A stretch of DNA of 64,000 bases from NCBI GenBank assembly GCA_022494885.1, contig JAGVSM010002795.1, positions 186,001 to 250,000 of the forward strand, written 5' to 3'. Position 1 is the first letter of the stretch. Each line of letters starts with the position of its first letter. This document shows positions 34,201 to 45,900 of the stretch, piece by piece. Both the position numbers and the translations under genes were made by a program. The notes below the pieces were generated by a model, which searched no databases, was not told where the DNA came from, and worked only from the letters and a program-made list of their open reading frames with translations. Source of the stretch: Micrasema longulum. Lineage: Eukaryota > Arthropoda > Insecta > Trichoptera > Brachycentridae.

Positions 34201-37200
34201 CAACACACCAGAACCTATTTCTTATGTATGAAGACAATGGGTAGAATCTCATATTAAATTTAGTAATGCATAAAAAATTTACTAATTTTACATATGGGTT
34301 CCTATTTCCTATATATTGCGGCAATTTTTTTTTACAAGTTGACGCATATTTTTTTTTGTAGTGCAGAGGTGTGTATTAGGGTGTGTCAGGCTTCATACAA
34401 AAAAAATAGACTATTTATGTGTTTGGTGTAATAGGTCTCAAAAGTTGTATTGTAGGCTAGTGGCAATAAGAAAAATGCCGAAACGCGTCACAATATACGC
34501 TCTTGTATATTTTTAAAAAATTAAGTAGAATTAAAATCCATACGATAAGTGAACGTTCCACGCAGTACCGTGTGAAAAAATATATTAATATTTTTTGTGC
34601 TGCTAGGTATTTGCAGTTCCCAGCAGGCCGCAAAATTTTAGGCAATTTTTAGAAACTCTTGTTTGAACTGCTGTCGTGTTGATAATTTTAATAACTCCTC
34701 AGATCCTAGTGTTTCATCAAGCTTCTAACGGATGTCTCAGTGTACGAAATCTAAAATCATTCGGAATACGTGACCTTGATGCGCCGCACAAAGGCACGCA
34801 TCTTTACGTAGTATATTTGTATAGCCGGCCTTCCAAGCACGGAAGAAGAGAGCGTGTTAACGCACTTATGCCCCTTAGATTAATGGTGGATATGCTTTTA
34901 CTTTACACACCATGTAATATTCAAATTAATTCGGGATTTCAAAAAACAATTATTTATTATACCATAATTTTATTAAAAAATATTACAAGATAACAAAATA
35001 CTTCGAAAACTCGTAGCGAATATTATTCACCATAACTATCACATAGTAAGTAAAAGAGCAAAGCGGGGCATTCCAAAAATGAATAGTATAATGAGGAAGT
35101 TCAGTGGTTTTTTAAAAAAAATTGTTTGTTAATAGACTGTTAAACTAAGTAAAAAAAATTTTTTTTTTAATTTTTATATATCGGCGCTACGATTTTTCAA
35201 AGTTTTGTATTTCTGAAATAACTCCGCGTGTGACGTCAGAGGTTCATTTCCGCTTATTCTCATTCAGTTCTTCCTATTGGTCCAGAAGCGACAAACAGAC
35301 CGGAAATCTTCCATAGCTCTCAGATCATAGGTTGATTCACATGAACCAGTGACGTCATTTAAAGTAGTGCGTTTTTATCAAAGTATTTTTTATTATTTTT
35401 CTGTACATTTTCAAGAAACTTTGTAGGACAATTTAATGCTCTAATTTTTACCCCGCGTAAGAAAACATTTTTTGTATCCAATTTCCCATAGGGCTAAAGT
35501 TCCTCATTATATTACTAATACACATTCTTAAATTAAGTTTTCAAAACCGTTTTAAGATTTAAACAATCAGTAAAATAGACCAGATGTCATCATCACCCCT
35601 TTTCCGCACCTAATGGTGCATAAAACACTGAATTGGTACACCAATTGCAGCATATCTTGATAATTTTTTTGTTACATAAATATAAGATTATATGCTGACC
35701 ATTACACCATGAGGCCGACATGACCAGATGTCTTGAGGTAATTATTATTTCTTCTAATTTGTTTAGTATCTGTATTTGAAAAAATTAAATGTATTGTAAC
35801 TAAATGGACCGAATGAGTCAGTAAATAAATAAATAACTTTTTAGAATGCTGGAAAAGAAATATCGAGAAATTCTGGTTAAATTTGTTTACCAGCGGGAGG
35901 CCGAGAGCCTGGCGGGCCCAGTTGACGGAGGCGAGGCGCTCGCGGAGCACGTCCGCCACGGGTGACACGAGGTTAGGGGCGGGGAACAGAGGGGCGCGGC
36001 AGCCGGGGCAGGAGTAGCCAGCGGGGGCCGTGGTGGGCGGCAGCGCCCGCAGGGCCGACTCCAGGCACGCCCAGTGGTACACGTCTGATAACACAAGTTG
36101 ACAAATAAGAAAATGTTCCGCTGCCATTTATTTATTTTAAATATCATTTTAAAACAATATTGTAGACTCAATGCTACAACTTCAAAATCAGCATTTTTGA
36201 GTTGACCATTAAAAACACATATTTGTAATTTCCTCCATGAATGCTACAAATAGACAAGTCATGATGTATTCAAATCAAAATATTATGATAAAATTAAAAC
36301 AAAACAACTTAGTTTTTGACCACTTCTTTTATACTTTATTATCAACCGGTTTCGAAGCCACGTGAGCTTTCTTATCAAGATAAAATTGAGTATATTTTAC
36401 CTTGGCAAGGAAGCTTGAGTAGGTTCGTAACTGTTCAGTAATAAAATACATTTTTTTTTAAATCACTAGCAGTAGTTTGTATTAGGATTAAACATGATAA
36501 TATGTAAAAGATAAGTTAATAATGAAGAAGATTTTTTAATTGATTGTAACAATATGTTGTAATGGGCGCAGGGGGTGCACGATGCCCGACTTGCAGAAAC
36601 GCTGAGTCTTATCATCAGGAGGCAGGATGGACTGGAGCGTAGAATGAATTACATGGCATTGGCTGCATATATCCAAGTTTACTGACTGGTGTATAAATTC
36701 AGTAGTCAATTCTCGTGTATTCCAAAATCAATGTGTCGTGAAGTTACGCTAATTCTATTGTGAATCACTGCTACTGCTGTTAGGGTAGTGTCCCTATTAT
36801 AAGGGATAACTTATACAGCGCCATTTTCCCTTGGGCGCTTTACAAAGTGATTTAAAATTTAACTTTATATAATTATTGATAAGCTCAAAGCAACTACGAC
36901 CATGTGACAAATGACTGGACAGGTTAACCCATGACCGATTTTGATTGAATATTTAATAATATAGATAACTCTTTATTATTATCAAATGGCAGGACCATTA
37001 CAATGTATATAAAAACCATAATTAAAAAAAGTATATTAAACATTTTTTTAAAAATAATTAAAAAAGTATTGCATTTATGGAGAAGTATATCGTGTAAATA
37101 CCTGCACAATTACTACAATATTTTTTACCATCACAATTTTGTTATCTGCACCATTTTTCAAAAGAGATTAGTGTATCACCAATTTGGTGTTTAGTCAATG

Positions 37201-38697
37201 TTAAGTTATGATAGATGGACATCATATACAATCAATAAGGTCTGCACCATTAGATGACAATATTACTTCTAAATACTTTGTCAAATAACTAACTAATATA
37301 TATGATACTCTAGTATAGAGCACGTCATTCCATTATCCATGTCTAGTACCAAGAATAAGTATAATAATTTGTAAAAATGCCCATAAATTAGTGAATAGTG
37401 ACTTGCTTAAATAAATGCAATTTCGTGCAAACTTTCGATTTGCATTCTTATATTACCGAAGTACAGGTAAACGTCGTTTTGTGCCGGTTCGATTTACGCC
37501 GATTTACAATTACGCTGATTGGTGCCGGCGTGGGATTACCCGGTTCGGCCGACACCAGACGACAGTAGGTGCCGCAATTCTAATAGCAGACACATTTGTA
37601 CATATTGTTTTATTCCCGTGTATGCGAGCAGCCTATTGTGTGTGTGAAATTGTTTCCGTGTTGGTTTTTGTTTTGTTTTTAAGAAAAATAAAAAGGTATG
37701 ATTATATTTTTTATTTTATTATTATTAAAATTAAAAGAATATTAAAATATTTGTAGTTTGGGCTATGGTTCTGCAAGAAAGGAAGCAACAATCAAAGTAA
37801 ATAAAATTGGATGCTTTTTTAAAAAAAGTGTGAGAATTTAATTCAGTACTGACGAAATGGAGAGTTAGTATTTATTATAAAAAAATCATTATTTATATCA
37901 AGGGATTATAATTTATTTTGAAAAGGAATTTAAACTGTATTTATTGAATACATTTATAATTTATTTTGGATATGTATTAAATAAACATGTTAGATTGTTC
38001 TTAGAATTTTGACACGGAACCTAACCTTATATCTTCCATTTCCATTTTATTTGTGTTCCTTTTTCGCCGGTTTTTTTTACGCCGGTGTCTCTCGAAATGG
38101 AGCCCCGGCGTAAAACGACGTTTACCTGTATTTCAATTTCGGGGACAATTTTCAACGAGTTTTAAATAATTCACTATTAGAACATGGGAATCAAGTCGTG
38201 GTAGAGTGATCTAATCCCGGAGTCTGCGACACCAGTTACTTGTACTATATAATCTGTGGTTACGGGACCGAAACCCGGTGATCTATATTCAATATTACTC
38301 CATCATGTCACATTCTTCAAATTATTTTATTCACAATAAAATAGAATAAGTTATTAGGGTTTTGTTAGAAGTGATAGTTGCGGGTGTATGAATATAACTT
38401 ACGATAACAAGTGAGTCGTATACATTCTTCATTTTCTAACGTTTTCGTGCAAATTTCACATATCGGATTATAATCGCTGTCTTGTAACCATTGAAGGTAA
38501 GATTGCACTATGCACTAAAATAAACAAAAAACATGTCCATTATTAAACTTTCCATGAGATTTAGACTATTATAAGGGTGATAGTTAAAAGCAAACCTTGG
38601 GATGATTAGTGACCATACAATATTCGCAGACATTGACGCGGTGTTCAAAGCAAAACTGATTGGTGACACGCCTTTTTGGACATTTGCATAAACCCAT
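31299..38697 (-). CDS. ZFPL1: Zinc finger protein-like 1, 6 exons
   Basis: Exons on the minus strand are 38596-38697, 38403-38514, 35891-36084, 33901-34096, 33098-33224 and 31299-31503. All introns are GT-AG and phases agree throughout, giving 311 residues (human 310). ZFPL1 is an integral membrane protein of the cis-Golgi that binds GM130 and supports Golgi structure. The N-terminus '[21 protein letters not shown]' is the B-box-like zinc finger. Residues about 35-105 ('[20 protein letters not shown]' to 'HVYHWACL' and '[12 protein letters not shown]') form the RING-like domain, and '[12 protein letters not shown]' follows. One hydrophobic segment spans about 264-282. The tail '[16 protein letters not shown]' corresponds to the family's conserved lumenal end. 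Exon 4 starts at an internal acceptor that gives LSDDMDMK; a nearby second AG would break frame. Introns carry several repeats. Confidence 0.97.
32265..32548. mobile_element. Long palindromic (fold-back) element in ZFPL1 intron 5
   Basis: Arms of about 110 bp (32265-32374 and 32440-32548) are inverted copies around a spacer of about 65 bases. The arms contain GAAGAAGGCAT...GCTGAAACTAGTTGG followed by TTATTAAA. A related signature is at 36312-36385. Confidence 0.75.
32589..32740 (+). mobile_element. tRNA-derived SINE, family 4
   Basis: GGACTCACGGACCAAAGGTC with B-box-like GGTTTGAATCCC, then CCAACTTGATTCCCATTTTC, AGTGAGTTATTTACAACTTG and a tail TAAATATTTGGGTAA. The head is 5' truncated. Lies in ZFPL1 intron 5. 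Confidence 0.65.
32842..33039 (+). mobile_element. tRNA-derived SINE, family 1, full copy
   Basis: Complete head, body and (ATGAA)n tail. It ends about 59 bp before ZFPL1 exon 5 (minus strand), so it sits immediately downstream of that exon in intron 5. Confidence 0.88.
35089..35509. mobile_element. TAATGAGG-ended TIR element (MITE), copy 1, ZFPL1 intron 3
   Basis: 421 bp. It begins TAATGAGGAAGTTCAGTGG and ends CTAAAGTTCCTCATTA, flanked on both sides by TA (35087-35088, 35510-35511), which fits a TA target duplication. No ORF. A nearly full inverted copy is at 53085-53512, and partial copies are at 3545 and 47622. Confidence 0.82.
35585..35724 (-). mobile_element. SINE family 2, internally deleted copy
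   Basis: The reverse strand starts GTCGGCCTCATGGTGTAATGG (A-box head), lacks the B-box half, and continues with GGTGTACCAATTCAGTG...ATGCACCATTAGGTGCGG and an ATGATGATG tail. The same body and tail occur at 62400-62470. Confidence 0.6.
36174..36385. repeat. Single arm of a fold-back repeat plus a hairpin-signature segment
   Basis: 36174-36265 matches one arm of the hairpin element at 20143-20350. The adjacent 36312-36385 reads on the reverse strand as a GATAAGAAAGC stem-loop followed by CGAAACCGGTTGATAATAAAG, resembling the signature in the fold-back at 32265. Confidence 0.5.
36803..36852 (-). repeat. LINE 3' tail
   Basis: Reverse strand AAGCGCCCAAGGGAAAATGGCGCTGTATAAG. Same tail family as at 29063. 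Confidence 0.55.
37464..38128. mobile_element. CAGG-ended TIR transposon (pogo/Tigger-like), copy B, intact ends
   Basis: 665 bp. It begins CAGGTAAACGTCGTTTTG and ends AAAACGACGTTTACCTG, flanked by TA on both sides. CAGG termini with TA duplications fit the Tc1/mariner superfamily, pogo/Tigger branch. The interior has no transposase, so it is non-autonomous. It lies in ZFPL1 intron 2 (36085-38402). Copy A is at 6238-6991. Confidence 0.8.
38135..38285 (-). mobile_element. SINE family 4 copy
   Basis: The reverse strand shares TGATTCCCATGTTCTAATAGTGAATTATTTA with the copies at 32589 and 40613, preceded by a worn tRNA-like head. It directly abuts the TA at the end of the transposon at 37464-38128. 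Confidence 0.5.
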
Positions 38698-39968
38698 TTT
38701 GACAATTTATAATAAATATGAAAGGGTCTTTACTTCCATCAAAGTGAATATACTCAAATAAATTTAAATACAATCCAATAACAAATGAGAATTCAGTGCC
38801 GCAAAATAATTGTCAGCGGCCACGTACAGTTGTCAAAATTTTCTACGAGGGGCTACAAATACAAATGGCAAACTCTATAAAAAATATTAATATTTCTTTT
38901 ATTTGTTAGATTTCTTTTATTTGTTAGATTTCTTTGTGAAGTAAAAAAGTCCTTTCATTTTAAAAAAAAGAACAATTTCATTTTAAAAAAATAATCATAA
39001 ATTATTTTTGAGTTATTTAATTAAAAAAAACAGTTAAAAATTTCAACTTCTTTGTTTATTGGCTCTTTCACCTCTTTTCTGGAATGTTCTAGACAGTGTC
39101 TAAATCAGTGGCGTCTTTAATATCAAATTTCTAGAGAATCTCAGATTTTAAGGGTAAGTATAATATGCGTAAATGTTAAGTATGTACCTATAGTAAATAA
39201 CACAGTACAAACTATGTTTGAAGGCATCTTTAGGCATTTTTACATTGGTTGCTAGTTTTTTTCTCTTCATAAGGTGTTGATATAATGCGAATTAAAATAC
39301 ATATTAGGTACTGGTAAATAGCAATGATTTCTTAGTTAGGCTCAGCCTCGCTTGCTTTATATGCTCCTTCGTCCCTGGTCTAAATTTACATATCTGTTAG
39401 TGTATTAGTATTTGTAACATAAAATTCACAAATTGATACAGTTTATAACTAAATATTAACATAAACATTTTAATTCATGTTTATGGAGTAGGGACAGGAG
39501 AGTTAAAATAAAGTTAGGGTATGGGATGTTCTTATAGGAGAGGTCAAATAGGAACTAAGGATACTAATCGTTTATGGGGCATCTAAAAAACATGGTTTAA
39601 ATCTTCCCCCTCAAACTGACATTCGCACATGGCAGAGTCCCGAACATGGATTCTGAATCGGTGAAAATCATAACAGAAATGCCCAATGCGCATTCTGCAT
39701 AAATATGGAAGTGCAGAACGGTAGCATGATTATTTGGGGTTGGTTAGTTACGAACAAAAATGAAGTCGTAAGGTACTAGTATTTTAGGGTTGCTATTAGG
39801 CAGGAATATTTTCCCCATACATCCACAATATTTAAAAAAAAATAGTCTACGGGATTTCTATGTTGTCTATTTCACATGTTAGTCTTTATTTTCTCTACAA
39901 TGTGTCTACAATCTATGAAATTCAGATTGTGAAAAGTTAGAAAAATAGAAATTTTAGAAAATTTGAAA
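38698..39968. promoter_or_regulatory. Shared upstream region of ZFPL1 and mRpS5
   Basis: 1271 bp separates the divergent start codons, so both promoters must lie here or nearby. No TATA box position can be supported. The region holds a 272-bp hAT-like element. Two divergent genes often share regulatory DNA, but that is inference here. Confidence 0.45.
39106..39377. mobile_element. hAT-like non-autonomous element with perfect 8-bp target duplication
   Basis: The element begins CAGTGGCGTC and ends CTTCGTCCCTG, and is flanked by GTCTAAAT at 39098-39105 and again at 39378-39385. An 8-bp duplication and CAGnGnCG ends are hallmarks of hAT transposons. Terminal repeats are short and imperfect (CAGTGGCG against CAGGGACG). 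No ORF. Confidence 0.8.
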
Positions 39969-42900
39969 ATGGCTCTCAGGGCGGCTGCGCTTTGCAAAAG
40001 TTTAACAAAACCTTTTCAAAGTCTGTCGCTCAGTTGTAGTACTATATCTTTAAGTCACAAAATTTCGCACTATGATTCAGTTCAAAGGAGTGATCACAAT
40101 TTAAATATTGTTCGATATACCAGTTTTTTTAATAAGTGTAAGTCTTTTGAGGTTATGTCGTTCTTGACCAATAAAAATACAAAACCAATATATCAATGTT
40201 TGTCACATTTATTAAATTTGTAGTACCTGCGGAAAAACTATGGAAGAGCGTTACATCCGTAAGTAATGCCGGTGCTAAGAAAGGCAGAGGGAGGGGTGCG
40301 GGGAGCAGAAGAGCGAAAGATTTAAATAAAGGACAAATAATAGGATTCGGAAAGGAAAACATCATTTGGCCCGGTTTGTCTTCTCCCGTGATCCGGGGAA
40401 GAGAACTAGTCAAACAGCAAAAACTTCCCGAAGATCCGGAAAGGTGACTATCCATATAAACAAGAAATAGAAAGTAATAAAGTAGTTTAATTTTGTAAGG
40501 TTAATGCAGATTACTTTAAAAATAAGTTAATTGAAAGTCTTTTTTCAAACTTTTAACTATGTTTAAAATCCGGGTCCTCTTAATAATATTCAGGAGAATA
40601 GATATTGATTTGGCTTGTGGTCCTGTGATGGTGTTACAAATTCCAAACTGGAGGTCCGAGGGTCGTTCCCTGCTCTATCACAATATTGTTAGTTTTCTAA
40701 TTATTAAGGACTAATTTTAAATGGCCATGAAAAATGGCGCATAAATGCCGGCGTTGTGGCGCAGTTGGTTAGACGGCCAGCAGTGAAACTGGCGTCGCGG
40801 GTTCGATTCCCCCCAGTTGCAAGAAAAAAAATCCAAGAAAGATTTTTTTCTCAGTTGGTCGGTGTTGTGGTGTATTTTTCATTACCTCCTTCAAAATCCC
40901 TTCTATCCCACCCACTGACAAGCCTCAAAATAGAGGCTTGGTGGGTTATTCCTTAAAAAAATACAATTTTAATGCAATATTTAAATGCCCAAATTGTTTT
41001 ATGTTAAAATGATGGAAGTGGGCTGTATTTGGTGTACCGATGCAGTGCCCTATGCATCATTGGGTGTGAATAAATGGCAGCAATTAAGATAATTTTCCTT
41101 TTTGCACATTTTTTTTACATTCGCTCTTACCTCGAATAATTTGTTTTTTATTATTTCATGATCTGCGATTTTCATTGATCCTAAATTCTTCATCATTTAA
41201 TGTTTATAACCAAAGTGATTTTGTTATTAAATTTATTGTATTAATATATTTTAAAAGTACAAATTGTGACCAATCTGTTTTTTGGTTGGGTGGACGATAT
41301 TGTTTTAAGTAAAAATATAGCCCTGTTACAAAAGTGTTATAAATTTTTGCAGAATGAACAAATTAATCAAATTACGAGATTCCATGGGGGGATTCCGAAG
41401 GTTAAAACTGAGTCCTATAGAGAGGGGCTGGTCTGGAGCCAAGCTTCCTGGAAGAAGTATCGGGCCACCGGACCCTATTGCAGAAGGTGATTTGTATCCC
41501 AGAGTATTTTTCGTAAAGCTGGCCACGGGTACGGTTATACCTGTTATATAATGTTTATATTTTTTCAGACAATTTCGAAGGCTTCGACACGATAATTTTA
41601 GAATTTAAATCTCTCCTTATTATGCGAGGTGGACTGGGGAGACGGAGAATATTATCCGCAGTGGTGAGTCACAGAACACTTACTTTTCATGTTTCAATCG
41701 CCGAGTCTATGGTCTATGATTAACTCTCTAGGACACTTATTTTGTGCTGGTTTACGTCTCACAAACCTAATAAAATATGTTTTTTTTCAAAGATAATAAA
41801 CCTAAAGTCTGTTCATTATTACAAGAACTTCCAAATAAACAAACCAGTTGCGTGATATCTGACTGAAAATAGCCAATTTTACACATATCATCTTAATCTT
41901 AATGGCACGGTAAAATTATAGTGGATTGACAATTATTAGATTAACTTGTACCTATTTATATTTGATAATTGTATTTTTGTTTTTTTTTATAAAACTCCTT
42001 AGTTAATGATTTTAGTAAAAATATCAATAAAAACGCCTCGGTTAATATCTTATTTAAAAAGATATATTTGTGTTCTTATAATTTACCCAAATACTTCAAT
42101 TTTGGTGACCATTTTCAACAAGTTGCAAATAATTCACGCTAAAAACTGGAAATCAAGTTGGGTTAGAGAAAGTATCAAAATAAAACCACATCAACGGTAT
42201 TTCGTCACTATATGTTTGTCAGCGTTGCGTCCTTCACCCAGCTATATAAACACAACACTAATAGAGTCGCTTCCGTACTGACACGGAACCTAAATTCTCT
42301 GAGTAACAAAGAGACCGATGTAACGGTTTTGTCCTATTCCCACCCGAATGTTGCACTTTTTTTTATGCAGAAAGATGGATAATGTTCAAGTCGTTTTATG
42401 ATCATAACTCATTTTAAGGTTTTTTTAAGTTCAGTCATTTTCGTTCTAAATGTGCGATATATGCATGTAATAATTACATAAAAAACAGAAGATTAAAAAA
42501 GAAATTCACTTTTATAATCATAAAATATTTTCATTTAGAATATACTAAAAATATTAGTTAGTTAGAAATAAAATATCTCATAGAATACTTCTGTGTGTTT
42601 GAGGGTTGCTAATGAACGCACGACAAAGAAAATTAAAAACACACACACACAAAAAAAACTTTTTTCACACACTGAATTCAAATTGATTGTAATTTTTGTC
42701 GTCGAAAAAGTTTAGTGAAACCTCGAGGATTGTGTGATGATTGCAGGTGGTAACGGGTAACAAGAAGGGCCTAGCGGGTTTCGCCGGGGGCAAGGGGCGG
42801 ATGGGGACCGCAGCCCTGAGGAAGGCCAAGAACCGGGCGGCACAGAAACTTATCATGGTTGACCTCTACAATAATCACACTGGTCAGTTATATATGCATA

Positions 42901-45900
42901 TTGTTTTAATTACCTGTTTATTGTTTTAATATGTAAATAAATATTTTTGATTTATATACCGAAGAGTCCCGACTTAACACGGAATTTTCTAACAAGTCGG
43001 GACATAAAAAACATATAATTGTGTCTATGTAAAATTGTGTATTTTGTGCATTAAATAAATAAATAAAAAGTAAAATAAAAATATACACTTAATCCACATC
43101 TTCGGAATTTTCTTTTAAAATATAAACATTTATCAGGTGATTTTCACAAAAAAGGCGCTATATAAATTATCCAACTATTATGATAAATTTATCTTACAAA
43201 AAAGATGTAAAATTCAAATGAATAATTTAGTAAATTTCCAAACAAAAGAAAAAAAAAATAAGCGCTACATTCTATCAACTTCAACATTCTTTGTAATTGT
43301 TTTTTTTTGCTAAACTTCTTTATACGATGGTTACTACTCAAGTTCTGAGATAGACAAGTAAAAAAAAATATTTATCATCGAAAATGGCTACATTGTTTTT
43401 CAAAATATTCTCCTTGAAGATCAATATACTTTTGCTTGCGTTTGAACCATTTTTCATACCACTTTTTCCACTCTGATTTAGGTACCTCCAAAAAACATAA
43501 TTTGAACGTATCAACTGCTTCTTCAGACGTTGACCTCGCAATTTATTTTTGATATGCGAGAATAAGAAAAAATCATTAGGTGCCGAATCAGGACTGTACG
43601 GCGGATGATCCATGAATTTGATGTTTTGAATACTCAAAAATTCACTTGTTTGAGCTGATGTGTGACAGCTTACATTGTCGTGGTGGAGAATGATTCGTCT
43701 TCTGCAATTGGTTTTCCTTATTTTTCCGAACACTTCTGGCAAACAAATGGTGGTGTATCATTCAGAATTGACCGTTCTACGTTGCTCTAATGGAACGGTG
43801 GCAACATGTCCAGTTATTCCGAAAAAACAGGCGACCATTTGCTTCGAAGTGCTTCGTGCGCGAACAACTTTCGTTGGATTTGGCTCATTTTGAAAGACCC
43901 ATACAGTCGATTGTTGTTTAGTTTCGAGTTCATATGCATAGATCCATGAATCGTCGCTTGTCACGATTTTATAGATGTCTTTGGAAGCGCCGCAATTGAG
44001 TTTTTTAAACATTTATGTGCACCAATCAACACGAGCCTTTTTTTGAGTAATTGTCAATTATGCGGTATCCAATGCGAACAATTCTTTTTGACGACCAAAT
44101 GTTCATGTACATATTTATTTATTTATTCACACCCTTTATCAAAATACAATTCCATGTTCACTTATATTCATTTACATTTCAGTTTACCACGACTTCTTTG
44201 CTCAATTTGGGAAGACCAAGATATTCGCGTATAAGCAAGCCGAAGGATACGGACTCCAGTGCCACCGCGCCATCAAGGAAATCTGCAAGATGGTCGGCAT
44301 CAAGGATCTGCACGCTAAAGTGGAGGGCTCCCTGAACCTGCAGAATATTATCAAGGCTTTCTTCATCGGTTTATTACAGCAGGTACCCGCTTATTTCGTC
44401 CGTAATGTGCCATTTTATATAGACATTGCTGCTACTAATTATACTATTAATTCACCTATTCCAAGATTGCACAGTCTAGGGAACTAGATCAGTTGTATTG
44501 ACATTTTTTACACTAGCCAAATCAAGTTTAAACTTGCTATTAAATAAACAGTTCAGGATTCTGACTGCTGTTTAAATATTTATGTTAATTTGTACAAAGA
44601 GAAAAAGAAATGTATAAATAAATATTTTTTTCACTTAATTGTTTAAAAAGGTTAATTATTTTATTGTTTTTTATTATATTTCATTTTTTAAATTGTTGTT
44701 AACCCCTGAGCTCTTAGCATGAGATAGATTGTATTTTACCCAGGATATTAAATATCAAGACATTGCAACAATACCAACAAATTAAAATAATTAATCAATT
44801 ATTAATTAATAATTAATTAAGTAGTCAAGACGCTTGACTCACGCACGGTAGGTTCCGGGTTCGATTCCTGGTTCTCACACAAAAAAAAGTGATTTTTCTC
44901 AATCCTGGGTGTTCTGTGATGTAATTCACAACTGTAATTGGGCCTCCCAGCCCGTTGTGGTGCAAAAAAAAAGGAATTTAGGATTTTTTCCATTTCTAAT
45001 TGACCGCGTTATCTTTATTATTTTTTTTACCCAAGTATGTTAAATACAATGTATCGCATATTATTATCATATAGTACAATGTATAAAACAACTGTGTAAT
45101 ATGTTTAACTATATTGTATTATTTCACAATTTATAATAGAACAGTGTTATGTTTCATGTACTTATGTTTATGTTTACAAAAGTGCCGTGTACACTAATAA
45201 AAAAACTTTGATTTATGCGACTTGCTCTTAGAAAATCAAATCGCTGCCTTTATAATTTTCTTCTAAGTCTGGATGTGTCATCAGCAACTTTATCCAAGAG
45301 TGCCCTATGCACCACTAGGTGCAGATATGGAAATAATGATGACTAATAAAACTTCTTGATTTAGTTTTATTTTGAACAAATATATTTCTCCAATTCTTTC
45401 GTCTTCCACATCAGAAATTAGAAAAGAGGATTTCACCGGTTGAATCGCCATACACTTTGTAACATGTTATAATTAATTATTGTGAAATAATCAAACTTTC
45501 TTATCAGTGTTACCAAGTTTATTGTGCATATCGTTGGTGATATTGCAATATGCGTAACCTGTATATTTTACTGAAATAAATTCGTTATAGGGGCCAAGAG
45601 CAGTCCGTTCTTAATTATTACTATTTTTACTCTAAACAATGATAGTTTTTCTGTTACTCCAGCAGTATTTCTGGTTGATGAAAATCGTAAGATTATATAT
45701 TAACAGAACGCTTTTTAGGATCCCCTGCCAAAAAATTCAACTGATAGTTACGCTGTTTTGCAGTATCACCGACGATGTCTAACTTTAGTTTTTACCACCG
45801 ATGTGTTTTGTTGGTTAGATTTATTTTTTTATTATTACTACTACTACCATCACGCCATTTCTCCGTAGGGGTAGGCAGAGAGAATGGACCGCCACAAACG

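Noticed and set aside
34676..34993. 105-codon open frame in ZFPL1 intron 3
   Set aside because: No family resemblance; probably noncoding or an eroded repeat.
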